Under the pieces are notes generated by a model. That model ran no database searches, was not told where the DNA came from, and saw only the letters and a program-made list of their open reading frames with translations. From assembly GCA_038532435.1 (NCBI GenBank), contig JBCBAP010000062.1, forward strand, positions 1 through 20,271: a stretch of 20,271 bases of DNA, written 5' to 3'. Each line of letters begins with the position of its first letter. Position 1 is the stretch's first letter. Of this stretch, positions 7,673 through 14,852 are shown piece after piece. The DNA comes from JBCBAP01 sp038532435 (GTDB lineage: Bacteria; Pseudomonadota; Alphaproteobacteria; Rhodobacterales; Rhodobacteraceae). The position numbers were made by a program, and so were the translations under genes.

Positions 7673-7745
7673 GATGCGCATGGCGTTAGGAAAAAACCGG
7701 ATCCGTTGATACGCTGCCCGGACGGCAGTCGAAGGATCCCCGCCC

Positions 7746-8924
7746 ATGCGCATCTCCGCACACCGCCAGAACGCACCCGCAGGCAGCCGGTCCGCGGGAC
7801 GGGCGATGGCGCCTCCCGGGGCGTCCCGCGTGTCGTTCGACACTACCCGCCGGTCCGCGCCTTTACAGGCGCTGCAGCGCCGCGCGGACGGGCAGCGTCT
7901 GTCGGCCCCGGCGGTCCAGCGGCAGATCGACATTCAGGATGTCGACTACGATCCGGTCAACCGCCTCCGCCTCCATGGTGGGATACGGGTGGCACAGGCC
8001 TTTACCCGGCTTGACCAGCTGATACGGGGAGATGCGGGCCTCACGGGCTTTGTCGGTCAGCTCAACAACGTTCTGACGGCGACCCGGGCGAAGAACTTCG
8101 CCGCCCGGGACGTGCCGGCGGCTGCGCAAGCTGTGACGACCGACCTAATCGCCGAGTTTGCCAACCGGGGTCTGGTGGTCGCCGGAGGGCGGGTCACTGA
8201 CCTGCTGGAGCATGTGAACAGCGCGTTCGGTGCGAACACCCAGGGCGGGCACGCGATGGATGCCAACGAACTGCGCGGCTTCAACGCGCTGAAGACAATC
8301 GTGGGTGAGGCGAACATGTCCCGGGCGAAGGAGACCGCAACCCAGATACCCCGCGCGAACCTGCCCGGGTGGGTCTCCGGCGAGGTGACGACCGTGCGCA
8401 ACGAGATCAACGCGGCCCGTGCCCGGTTTGCCAACAACAACATCCTGCATCCCCGCGACTTGATGCCCAACCGCAGATACTTCAACGCCGCCGTACACGC
8501 GGCCCTGCCCCACAGCCGCACGGCGCACACCAACAACGCAGGCTGGTTGCCCGGCATCCCGATCCCCGTCGACCATGTCCAGCGGGCGAAGAACAACATC
8601 TACACCGGCGCGTCAGCGCAGCGGCGGGCGCTTTTCAACGCAGCGGATCCGCTCACGATCATGGGCCTGAACTCAGGCGGCAATCCTACCGCGCTCGGCC
8701 TGTGGTACCGGGCCGAGTTCGTTCGGGAAAAGCTCGCGATCAACGCCAACCAGATGCGCGAGAGCATATGGGGCACCATCGGCGCCGGAGGTGGTCAGTA
8801 CATCGAGTTCCACATCGCCGGCGACATCAGCCGCCTTGTCTATGACTGGCAGAATGACCGGCTGTTCCTGACCGCCCACTACAAGTGGGGCGCGGGCTAC
8901 AACCCGTTCTTCCGGATCACCTGA
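7746..8924 (+). CDS. Uncharacterised protein with effector-like N-terminus
   Basis: A 392-residue protein with no cysteine, no signal peptide and no obvious membrane helix. The ATG at 7746 has AAGGA nine bases upstream. Residues about 28-60 (VSFDTTRR, then APLQALQRRADGQ, then PAVQRQ) resemble the FvDnRpea...lQ.ma...vQR leader that I recall from polymorphic-toxin-like and contractile-injection-system cargo proteins. Residues about 70-250 look helical. The C-terminal part (about 250-392) has a compact beta-rich end with GGGQYIEFHIAGDISRLVYD and HYKWGAGYNPFFRIT, which looks like a toxin or enzyme domain I cannot name. No immunity-like gene lies beside it. It sits between two cco operons on the opposite strand, so it was probably inserted there. 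The effector idea is inference. Codon use appears as GC-rich as its neighbours. Confidence 0.75.
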   Translation: MRISAHRQNAPAGSRSAGRAMAPPGASRVSFDTTRRSAPLQALQRRADGQRLSAPAVQRQIDIQDVDYDPVNRLRLHGGIRVAQAFTRLDQLIRGDAGLTGFVGQLNNVLTATRAKNFAARDVPAAAQAVTTDLIAEFANRGLVVAGGRVTDLLEHVNSAFGANTQGGHAMDANELRGFNALKTIVGEANMSRAKETATQIPRANLPGWVSGEVTTVRNEINAARARFANNNILHPRDLMPNRRYFNAAVHAALPHSRTAHTNNAGWLPGIPIPVDHVQRAKNNIYTGASAQRRALFNAADPLTIMGLNSGGNPTALGLWYRAEFVREKLAINANQMRESIWGTIGAGGGQYIEFHIAGDISRLVYDWQNDRLFLTAHYKWGAGYNPFFRIT

Positions 8925-8934
8925 GGGAGAGGGT

Positions 8935-8977
8935 GCGCCGGTTCCCTTTGGGGACAGGGGACAGGGGGAACCGGCGC
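8935..8977. terminator. Strong hairpin between convergent genes
   Basis: A perfect 12-bp stem (GCGCCGGTTCCC at 8935-8946, GGGAACCGGCGC at 8966-8977) has a 19-base loop containing a tandem GGGGACA. It lies 11 bases after the plus-strand gene and 38 bases beyond the ccoP stop on the other strand. It probably ends transcription from both sides, though there is no clear T run. Confidence 0.65.
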
Positions 8978-9014
8978 TGAGGGCTGGGACAAACCCTCAT
9001 TCGGATGGCCGCGA

Positions 9015-9878
9015 TCACTGACCGCCGCCAAGTTGATGGACGTAGGATGCAACCAGCCGCAGTTCCGCTTCGCTCAACCGATCGATCCAGGGCGGCATCT
9101 GCCCGTAGCGGCTGTATGTAACGGTTTCGGTCAGCGTTTCCGCGTCGCCGCCATATAGCCATATCGCGTCGTTCAGCCTGGGCGCACCGAGGGTGGGATC
9201 CCCCGCTCCGCCATCTCCGTGGCATGCCGCACAATTCTCGAGGTAGATATCCGCACCCGCGCCCGCAAGGGCTTCATCGTGGGTCTGGTCGGAAATTTTC
9301 AACAGGTGCGCGACCACCGCCGCGATCTCGTCTCGGGAAAGAACTTCGCCGAAGGCCGGCATCTCCGAAAATCGGCTGTCAAAGTCGTCTTCGTCCCGGA
9401 TACCGTGGGCAATGGTCAGGTAGATATCCTCGATCCCGCCACCCCAGAGCCAGTCATCGTCGAGGAGGTTCGGATAACCCACAGCACCCGCAGCGCCGGA
9501 GCCGTGACACTGGGAACAATAGGTGCGGAAGATTGCCCCCCCGCCGGCGCGTGCGTAGCGGGCGAGGTCCGGATCGGTTCCGATCTCCTCCAGCGCGACC
9601 GACGTGATCCGCGTGTCGAGCGGTGCGTTGGCCAGTTCCGCCCGGGCGATGGCCGCCGCAACCTCCTCCCGCGAGGAATAGCCGAGCATTCCCGGCGTGG
9701 CCCGGTCGAAGAGGGGCACAGCCGGGTAGAGGAGTGCATAGCCGAGCGCCCAGACCACCGTCGCGTAAAACGTCCAGAGCCACCAGCGCGGCATCGGCTT
9801 GTCGTACTCGCGAATCCCGTCCCATTCGTGGCCCGTGGTCGGGTAGTCCTCGTCATCGAGGGGCTTTTTCGGGCTCAT
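9015..9878 (-). CDS. ccoP: cbb3 oxidase diheme cytochrome c subunit CcoP
   Basis: Membrane-anchored diheme cytochrome c that carries electrons toward CcoO and the CcoN active site. The start at ATG 9878 gives 287 residues, near the usual CcoP length, with GGAGA upstream. A longer frame reaches 9959 but adds an atypical N-terminus. One transmembrane helix lies near residues 32-55 (WWLWTFYATVVWALGYALLY). Heme sites are CSQCH (121-125) and CAACH (216-220), each followed by a cytochrome c fold. The first 26 bases overlap the end of the Cys-rich ORF at 9853-10020, and the spacing suggests translational coupling. It is the last gene of the ccoN operon. Confidence 0.95.
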   Translation of the reverse strand: MSPKKPLDDEDYPTTGHEWDGIREYDKPMPRWWLWTFYATVVWALGYALLYPAVPLFDRATPGMLGYSSREEVAAAIARAELANAPLDTRITSVALEEIGTDPDLARYARAGGGAIFRTYCSQCHGSGAAGAVGYPNLLDDDWLWGGGIEDIYLTIAHGIRDEDDFDSRFSEMPAFGEVLSRDEIAAVVAHLLKISDQTHDEALAGAGADIYLENCAACHGDGGAGDPTLGAPRLNDAIWLYGGDAETLTETVTYSRYGQMPPWIDRLSEAELRLVASYVHQLGGGQ

Positions 9879-10020
9879 CCCGGTTCTCCATACTGGTCTG
9901 ACAACAGCCGCGACAGGACCCGCAGGAGGCCTTTGGGGCTGCCATCGCGTGGTGCTCATCGGTCTGCGGTTGAGGATCGGGTTTGGGCGGCGTTTCCGTG
10001 CGCGCAGCCTTGCCGGTCAT
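9853..10020 (-). CDS. Small Cys-rich protein between ccoQ and ccoP, 55 residues
   Basis: The ATG overlaps the ccoQ stop as ATGA and has GGAGGAG just upstream; the stop lies 26 bases inside ccoP. The N-terminal 30 residues are hydrophilic and Pro-rich. A Cys cluster follows at Cys33, Cys36, Cys39 and Cys40 (SCGSCRGCCQ), with His23-His24 before it. The tail is charged and ends EPEKAPR. No signal peptide or membrane helix is visible, so a cytoplasmic place is likely. The Cys pattern could bind copper, zinc or an Fe-S cluster. Its position in the structural operon suggests a metal-linked role in CcoP or oxidase synthesis, either as a protein or as a regulatory leader for ccoP. I do not recognise it as a named family. 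Confidence 0.65.
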   Translation of the reverse strand: MTGKAARTETPPKPDPQPQTDEHHAMAAPKASCGSCRGCCQTSMENRDEPEKAPR

Positions 10021-10196
10021 CGCGGCTCCTCCGGTGCCGGGGCCTCCTCGTGGCGCATGGGGATGTCGGCGATCTGCCGATGCACCGATCGGCTTCCGGG
10101 CCGCAACGTGAAAGCGACGACGCCGAGGAAGACGAGCGTGAGGCCGAGAAGCCCCCAACTGTCTGCAAAGGCGCGCAGGGCGGTATAGAGTTCCAT
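10017..10196 (-). CDS. ccoQ: cbb3 oxidase small subunit CcoQ (FixQ)
   Basis: Small single-helix subunit that stabilises cbb3 oxidase. The 59-residue sequence begins MELYTALRAFADSWGLLGLT, with one transmembrane helix (about residues 14-31) and then the cytoplasmic FTLRPGSR segment typical of CcoQ, whose family core is FxxRPG. The tail is charged and ends in EEPR. It starts 11 bases after the ccoO stop with GGAGGGAGACC upstream, and its stop overlaps the next ORF as ATGA. Order and length fit ccoNOQP. Confidence 0.92.
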   Translation of the reverse strand: MELYTALRAFADSWGLLGLTLVFLGVVAFTLRPGSRSVHRQIADIPMRHEEAPAPEEPR

Positions 10197-10207
10197 GGTC
10201 TCCCTCC

Positions 10208-10933
10208 TCAGCGGCTCTCATCGGGTTCGAAGGTGGAGAAATCCACCAGCGTGCCCAGCATCTGCAGATAGGCGATCAGCGCGTCGAGCTCACTGACGCC
10301 CGGTCGTCCGTCGAAGTTGCGGGCCAGTGCGCCCGGGTAGCGTTCGAGCAGCCCGTCATGGTCCGCCTCCGCATCCGCCTGCGCGAGGAAATCCGCCCGC
10401 GCACTCTCGATCATCTCGTCGGAGTAAGGCACTCCGACGAGGCGGTTGGTGCGCAGCACATCCTCGATGTCATCGGGGCCGATCTGGGTCAGCGCGAGGT
10501 GCGGATAGGCGGGCATCACGCTTTCGGGCACCACCGATTTCGGGGCCGCCATATGGTCCACATGCCAATCGTCCGAGTATCTGCCACCGACCCGGGCAAG
10601 GTCGGGGCCCGTGCGTTTTGACCCCCACTGAAAGGGGTGGTCATACTGGCTTTCGGCGGCGAGGGAATAGTGGCCGTACCGCTCGACCTCATCGCGCATC
10701 GGGCGGATCATCTGGGAATGGCAGACGTAGCACCCCTCCCGGATGTAGATGTTGCGCCCCGCCATCTCGAGCGGTGAGTAGGGGCGGACACCCTCCACAT
10801 CCTCGATGGTGTTCTCGAGGTAGAAGAGGGGGACGATCTCCACAATCCCGCCGACCGTCACCACGGCGAAGCTGAGCGCCATCAGGAGCGTCGCATGACG
10901 TTCCACATGTTTGTGCCTGTTCAGAATGGCCAT
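10208..10933 (-). CDS. ccoO: cbb3 oxidase monoheme cytochrome c subunit CcoO
   Basis: Membrane-anchored cytochrome c that delivers electrons from CcoP to the CcoN catalytic subunit. The 241-residue protein has one N-terminal helix (about residues 14-36, ending IVEIVPLFY). The heme site is CYVCH (68-72) within REGCYVCHSQMIRPMRDEVE, the CcoO signature. The usual GPDLARVGGRYSDDWH segment and a Met-containing VMPAYPHL region follow. It starts 12 bases after the ccoN stop. Length matches the family and no residues appear missing. Confidence 0.96.
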   Translation of the reverse strand: MAILNRHKHVERHATLLMALSFAVVTVGGIVEIVPLFYLENTIEDVEGVRPYSPLEMAGRNIYIREGCYVCHSQMIRPMRDEVERYGHYSLAAESQYDHPFQWGSKRTGPDLARVGGRYSDDWHVDHMAAPKSVVPESVMPAYPHLALTQIGPDDIEDVLRTNRLVGVPYSDEMIESARADFLAQADAEADHDGLLERYPGALARNFDGRPGVSELDALIAYLQMLGTLVDFSTFEPDESR

Positions 10934-10945
10934 GGCGATCCCCTC

Positions 10946-12538
10946 CTATTCCGCGGGAACGGTGGCGGTGGCGGGCTGGCTGCACCCGCTGGTCGCCGTT
11001 TTCCAGAGATTGACGCACATGATCACCGCACCCGCGACGTAGAGGACGCCGCCCAGACCGCGCACCACGTACATGGGAAACTTCGCGCTGACCGTGTCGG
11101 CGAAGGAGTTGACGAGGAACCCCTGGTCGTCGACCTCTCGCCACATCAGCCCCTCCATGATGCCGGTCACCCACATCGAGGCCGCATAGAGGACGATCCC
11201 GATTGTGGAGAGCCAGAAGTGCCAGCTGACCATGGGCAGGGAGTAGAGGCTCGCACGCCCCCAGAGCTTCGGCACGAGGTAGTAGAGCGCGCCGAAGGTG
11301 ATCATCCCGTTCCAGCCGAGGGCCGCGGAATGCACATGCCCGATGGTCCAGTCCGTGTAGTGGCTGAGCGCATTGACCGACTTGATCGACATCATCGGTC
11401 CCTCGAACGTCGCCATGCCGTAGAAGGCGACGGAGACCACCATCATGCGCAGCACCGGGTCTGTCCGCAGTTTGTCCCACGCGCCGGACAGCGTCATGAT
11501 CCCGTTGATCATCCCGCCCCAGGACGGCATCCACAGCATGATCGAGAACACCATCCCCAGCGTCTGCGCCCAGTCGGGCAGCGCGGTGTAATGCAGGTGG
11601 TGGGGTCCCGCCCAGATGTAGAGAAAGATCAGCGACCAGAAGTGGATGATCGACAGCTTGTAGCTGTAGACCGGGCGTTCCGCCTGCTTGGGGATGAAGT
11701 AGTACATCATCCCGAGGAAGCCTGCGGTCAGGAAGAAACCCACCGCGTTATGCCCGTACCACCATTGGGTCAGCGCATCCTGCACACCGGCGAAGATCTG
11801 CACGGATTTCGAGCCCCAGACCGACACCGGGATCGAGATGTTGTTGACGATGTGCAGCATCGCCACGGTCACGATGAACGCAAGGTAGAACCAGTTCGCG
11901 ACGTAGATGTGCGGCTCCCGCCGCTTCAGGATCGTGCCGAGAAAGACCGCGAGATAGGCCACCCACACCAGAGTGAGCCAGATGTCGATGTACCACTCCG
12001 GCTCCGCGTACTCCTTCGACTGGGTCGCGCCGAGCAGATAGCCGGTCGCTGCGAGCACGATGAAGAGCTGGTAGCCCCAGAAGACGAACCAGGCGAGCTC
12101 TCCACCCCAAAGCCGGGCGGCCGAGGTGCGCTGCACCACGTAGAATGAGGTGGCGATCAGGGCGTTTCCTCCGAAAGCGAAGATCACCGCCGATGTGTGC
12201 AGAGGTCTCAGCCGCCCGAACGTGGTCCAGGGCAGGTCAAGGTTCAGCGTGGGAAACGCTAGCTGGAACGCGATATAGGTCCCCACGATGAACCCGACCA
12301 AACCCCAGAATGCGGTCGCGATGACGCCCGCGCGGACCACGTCATCCATGTATTCAGCCTCGCTCGGGACCGGCTTCGGCTCCCCGACCTGGCGGAGGAT
12401 GTGGATGAACAGCCCCGCCGCGATGATCAGCACCACGACCGCGTGAAGCTGGTAGGCCGCATCGCGGGCAAAGTTGGTGCCAAGTGCCGCGAAGAACGCA
12501 ATCAGCGCGAGGAGGGAGAGCTTGAAGAAATCGGGCAT
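10946..12538 (-). CDS. ccoN: cbb3-type cytochrome c oxidase catalytic subunit CcoN
   Basis: Heme-copper oxidase subunit I of the high-affinity C-family, which reduces oxygen to water and pumps protons. I choose ATG 12538, giving 530 residues beginning MPDFFKLSLLALIAFFAALG, which matches the usual family start. A longer frame reaches TTG 12595 and ATG 12589, but the FNR box predicts transcription from about 12589, so those starts are unlikely. Visible ligands include His114 (PLHTSA, low-spin heme), His263 with Tyr261 (WYGHNAVG), His313-His314 (AGPHHLH, CuB), and His401/His403 (GHVHSAALG, heme ligands). About 12 helices are expected. An AGGA lies 10 bases before the start. It leads the ccoNOQP operon, just downstream of fnrL. 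Confidence 0.95.
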   Translation of the reverse strand: MPDFFKLSLLALIAFFAALGTNFARDAAYQLHAVVVLIIAAGLFIHILRQVGEPKPVPSEAEYMDDVVRAGVIATAFWGLVGFIVGTYIAFQLAFPTLNLDLPWTTFGRLRPLHTSAVIFAFGGNALIATSFYVVQRTSAARLWGGELAWFVFWGYQLFIVLAATGYLLGATQSKEYAEPEWYIDIWLTLVWVAYLAVFLGTILKRREPHIYVANWFYLAFIVTVAMLHIVNNISIPVSVWGSKSVQIFAGVQDALTQWWYGHNAVGFFLTAGFLGMMYYFIPKQAERPVYSYKLSIIHFWSLIFLYIWAGPHHLHYTALPDWAQTLGMVFSIMLWMPSWGGMINGIMTLSGAWDKLRTDPVLRMMVVSVAFYGMATFEGPMMSIKSVNALSHYTDWTIGHVHSAALGWNGMITFGALYYLVPKLWGRASLYSLPMVSWHFWLSTIGIVLYAASMWVTGIMEGLMWREVDDQGFLVNSFADTVSAKFPMYVVRGLGGVLYVAGAVIMCVNLWKTATSGCSQPATATVPAE

Positions 12539-12623
12539 CGGCGGGCTGTCCTGAACAGGGGGCATCCGCCATGGCAGCGGATGCGGCATGTCCAAGACCT
12601 ACGTGAGCCCGCCCAGATCCCCC

Positions 12624-12637
12624 TTGATCTGGATCAA
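12624..12637 (-). promoter_or_regulatory. Perfect FNR/FixK box upstream of ccoN
   Basis: TTGATCTGGATCAA matches TTGATNNNNATCAA exactly. Centred at 12630.5, it predicts a class II transcript start near 12589. A possible -10 element, TAGGTC on the minus strand (12601-12596), sits where expected. The leader would be about 50 bases before the chosen ccoN start. Confidence 0.85.
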
Positions 12638-12687
12638 CCTGCAATGGGGAGTGCCGATCTGCGCGCGGATGTCGCAGCGTGTCGCCG

Positions 12688-13434
12688 TCAGCTCAGAGGC
12701 GCGCCGTCATTGTCGTACCCCGCCTCGTCGAGCAGCCGGGCATAGTCCGGCACCTTGATGGTGCGGGTACCTTCAAGCTCGATAACACCGTCCTTGCGTA
12801 GGGCTGTCATCTGCCGGCTCACGGTCTCGATCGTGAGGCCCAGATAGTCCGCCATCGTCTCCCGCGTCAGCTGCAGATCGAAGACGATACGCCCCTGATC
12901 GGTCGACCCGGCGAGCCTTTCCTGTCGCCGTGCAATGATGGCAAGGAGGCTCGAGATCTTTTCCCGCGCGGTCTTGCGGCCCAAAAGCACCATCCACTCC
13001 CGGGCGGCGTCGAGCTCATCCAGGGTCATGTCGAGCAGGCGGTGCGCAATGGAGGGTGTCCGCTCCAGCAGATCCTCGAAGGCGGGACGCTGGAACTGGC
13101 AGAGGAGCGTGTCGGTGGCTGCGACAACGTCGAAGGGTGCTTCCGCCCGCCCGGGTCTGCCAATGAAATCCGATGGCAGCAGAAGCCCCACCATCTGCCG
13201 GCGACCGTCCTCAAGCGTCCTGGACAGGGAAACCACACCGGTCACGATGGAGGCGACGATCGGCATATCGTCATCGGCATAAAGGATCGTCTCACCGGCA
13301 TCGACACGCCGATAAGACTTCATCGCTTCAAGAGTGCGCAACTCCGCCGGTTCACATCTCGCGCAGACGGCGCGATGACGGATGGGGCAATCTTGGCAAT
13401 CGGTACGCAACGCAGAACTGGCCACCGCTGTCAT
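12688..13434 (-). CDS. fnrL: Oxygen-sensing transcription regulator FnrL (Crp/Fnr family)
   Basis: Anaerobic activator that binds an oxygen-labile 4Fe-4S cluster. The 248-residue protein has N-terminal cysteines at 13, 16, 24 and 27 (DCQDCPIRHRAVCARC) and an internal Cys112, consistent with an FNR-type cluster and unlike FixK, which lacks it. A cyclic-nucleotide-binding-like beta domain spans about 30-130, a dimer helix follows, and the C-terminal helix-turn-helix contains MADYLGLTIETVSRQM. The recognition helix ETVSR is the FNR form that reads TTGAT. The ATG at 13434 has AAGGA 8 bases upstream, and that ribosome binding site touches an FNR box (13446-13459), suggesting autoregulation. Its likely targets here are ccoN, ccoG and hemN. 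Confidence 0.94.
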   Translation of the reverse strand: MTAVASSALRTDCQDCPIRHRAVCARCEPAELRTLEAMKSYRRVDAGETILYADDDMPIVASIVTGVVSLSRTLEDGRRQMVGLLLPSDFIGRPGRAEAPFDVVAATDTLLCQFQRPAFEDLLERTPSIAHRLLDMTLDELDAAREWMVLLGRKTAREKISSLLAIIARRQERLAGSTDQGRIVFDLQLTRETMADYLGLTIETVSRQMTALRKDGVIELEGTRTIKVPDYARLLDEAGYDNDGAPLS

Positions 13435-13445
13435 GTCGGCGTTCC

Positions 13446-13459
13446 TTGATGCAGGTCAA
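13446..13459. promoter_or_regulatory. FNR/FixK-type box shared by fnrL and hemN
   Basis: TTGATGCAGGTCAA has one mismatch to TTGATNNNNATCAA. It lies 11 bases before the fnrL start codon, where bound protein would be more likely to repress than activate. Centred at 13452.5, its -41.5 position toward hemN falls on base 13494, the A of the hemN start codon. Confidence 0.75.
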
Positions 13460-13493
13460 TGCTGGTCTTCGGGACAGACGCCACGGTACCAGC

Positions 13494-14849
13494 ATGGATA
13501 GCTATGAACAACTGATATCGCTGGGTCTGCTGGAGTCAAAGGCGCCGCGCTACACCAGCTACCCCACGACCCCGCACTTCAGCGCCAGCGTGGATGGCGC
13601 CAGCATGGCGGACTGGCTGGGGCGGGTGCCGGCGGGTGAGGCGGTGTCCCTCTACCTCCACATCCCGTTTTGCGAACGGCTCTGCTGGTTCTGCGCCTGC
13701 CGCACGCAGGGGCTCACGGCGCGGGAGCCGCTGGAAGCCTATCTGGACACGCTGCTGCGGGAGGTGGATCTGGTGGCGGGGCATCTGCGCCCGGGCGTGG
13801 AGGTTGCACACCTGCATCTGGGTGGCGGCACGCCAACCATCCTGAGCGCGCGCCAGCTCTCGCGCCTGCTGATCCGTCTGCGGGGTGCGTTCAGCTTCAG
13901 GCCGGATGCGGAGGTGGCGGCGGAGATCGACCCGACCTGCGTCGATGAGGCGAAGATCGCGGCGCTGGCGGACGAGGGGCTCACCCGCGCCAGTGTCGGC
14001 ATTCAGGATTTCGATCCGATGGTGCAGGACGCCATCGGGCGACGCCAAAGCCTCGAGCAGACCCGGGCCGTTCGCGATGCGCTTCGCGCTGCGGGGATCG
14101 CGCGGCTCAACACCGACATCGTCTATGGCCTGCCCCATCAGGACTGGCCGCGCCTGTCGCGGACCCTTGATGCGGTGATCGACCTCGCCCCGGATCGCAT
14201 CGCGCTCTTTGGATATGCCCATGTGCCGTGGGTGGCGAAGCGGCAACGGGTCATCGATGCGACAGCCTTGCCCGCGCCGCACCACCGTCTGGAGGCGACG
14301 CTGAAGGCCGGCGCGCGGCTGGAACGGGCGGGATATGCGGCAATCGGTATCGACCATTTCGCCCGGCCGGACGATGCTCTGGCACAGGCAGCGCAGGCGG
14401 ACGGTCTGCACCGGAACTTCCAGGGCTACACCGACGACCGGGCGCAAACGCTGATCGCGCTCGGCGCCTCCGGGATTTCCCGCTTCGCCCAGGGCTACGC
14501 GCAGAACGCGCCGGCGACAGCCGCATATCAGGGTCGGATCCGGTCCGGGGACCTCGCGACGGTGCGCGGTCACCGGTTGAGCCTTGAGGACCGGTTGCGC
14601 GCAGCGGCGATCGAGGCGCTCCTCTGTCGCTTCTCACTCGACCTTGCGGACCTTGCGGATCACTTCGGGGATTTTGCCGACGTCCTGCGCGCGGACTGCG
14701 CCCGGATCGCGGAGCGGTTCGGCAAGGCGGTCGAGTGGACCGGTGCCCGGCTGACCATCATGGACCATCCCAGAGCTCTCGCGCGCATGGTGGCCATGGA
14801 GTTCGACGCCTACTCCCGGCCCGACGCCCGGCACAGCGCCGCGGTCTGA
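13494..14849 (+). CDS. hemN: Oxygen-independent coproporphyrinogen III oxidase HemN
   Basis: Radical SAM enzyme that decarboxylates two propionate groups of coproporphyrinogen III to make protoporphyrinogen IX without oxygen. The 451-residue protein begins MDSYEQLISLGLLESKAPRY and has the family PRYTSYPTTPHF segment. The cluster motif is Cys60-X3-Cys64-X2-Cys67-X-Cys69 (FCERLCWFCAC); the extra Cys69 is the mark of true HemN rather than HemW. GGGTPT follows, then a typical HemN C-terminal domain. The frame is open from 13173, but earlier starts lie inside fnrL or the FNR box. No good ribosome binding site precedes 13494, so a leaderless or weakly translated mRNA is possible. Only 3 bases separate its stop from that of ureG on the other strand. 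Anaerobic heme supply for cbb3 oxidase is a natural role. Confidence 0.93.
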   Translation: MDSYEQLISLGLLESKAPRYTSYPTTPHFSASVDGASMADWLGRVPAGEAVSLYLHIPFCERLCWFCACRTQGLTAREPLEAYLDTLLREVDLVAGHLRPGVEVAHLHLGGGTPTILSARQLSRLLIRLRGAFSFRPDAEVAAEIDPTCVDEAKIAALADEGLTRASVGIQDFDPMVQDAIGRRQSLEQTRAVRDALRAAGIARLNTDIVYGLPHQDWPRLSRTLDAVIDLAPDRIALFGYAHVPWVAKRQRVIDATALPAPHHRLEATLKAGARLERAGYAAIGIDHFARPDDALAQAAQADGLHRNFQGYTDDRAQTLIALGASGISRFAQGYAQNAPATAAYQGRIRSGDLATVRGHRLSLEDRLRAAAIEALLCRFSLDLADLADHFGDFADVLRADCARIAERFGKAVEWTGARLTIMDHPRALARMVAMEFDAYSRPDARHSAAV

Positions 14850-14852
14850 CGC

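Noticed and set aside
6180..7709. 509-residue plus-strand frame antisense to ccoG
   Set aside because: Shadow of ccoG; composition is typical of antisense GC-rich frames and no family is visible.
8950..8968. Tandem GGGGACA as a direct repeat or attachment site
   Set aside because: Only two short copies, within the loop of a terminator-like hairpin; no matching copy seen at the other end of the inserted gene.
9879..9959. Longer ccoP start at 9959
   Set aside because: It would lie within the Cys-rich ORF and add an atypical N-terminus; ATG 9878 has its own ribosome binding site and gives the usual length.
10895..12148. 417-residue plus-strand frame antisense to ccoN
   Set aside because: Very His/Arg/Asp-rich because it reads opposite membrane helices; ccoN is certain.
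12539..12595. Longer ccoN start (TTG 12595 or ATG 12589)
   Set aside because: The predicted transcript start is near 12589, and the added residues do not resemble CcoN N-termini.
13449..13493. hemN start at ATG 13449
   Set aside because: This codon lies inside the FNR box and upstream of any start the box would activate.
13536..14573. 345-residue minus-strand frame antisense to hemN
   Set aside because: Opposite a complete radical SAM gene with all motifs; no recognisable domain in the antisense frame.
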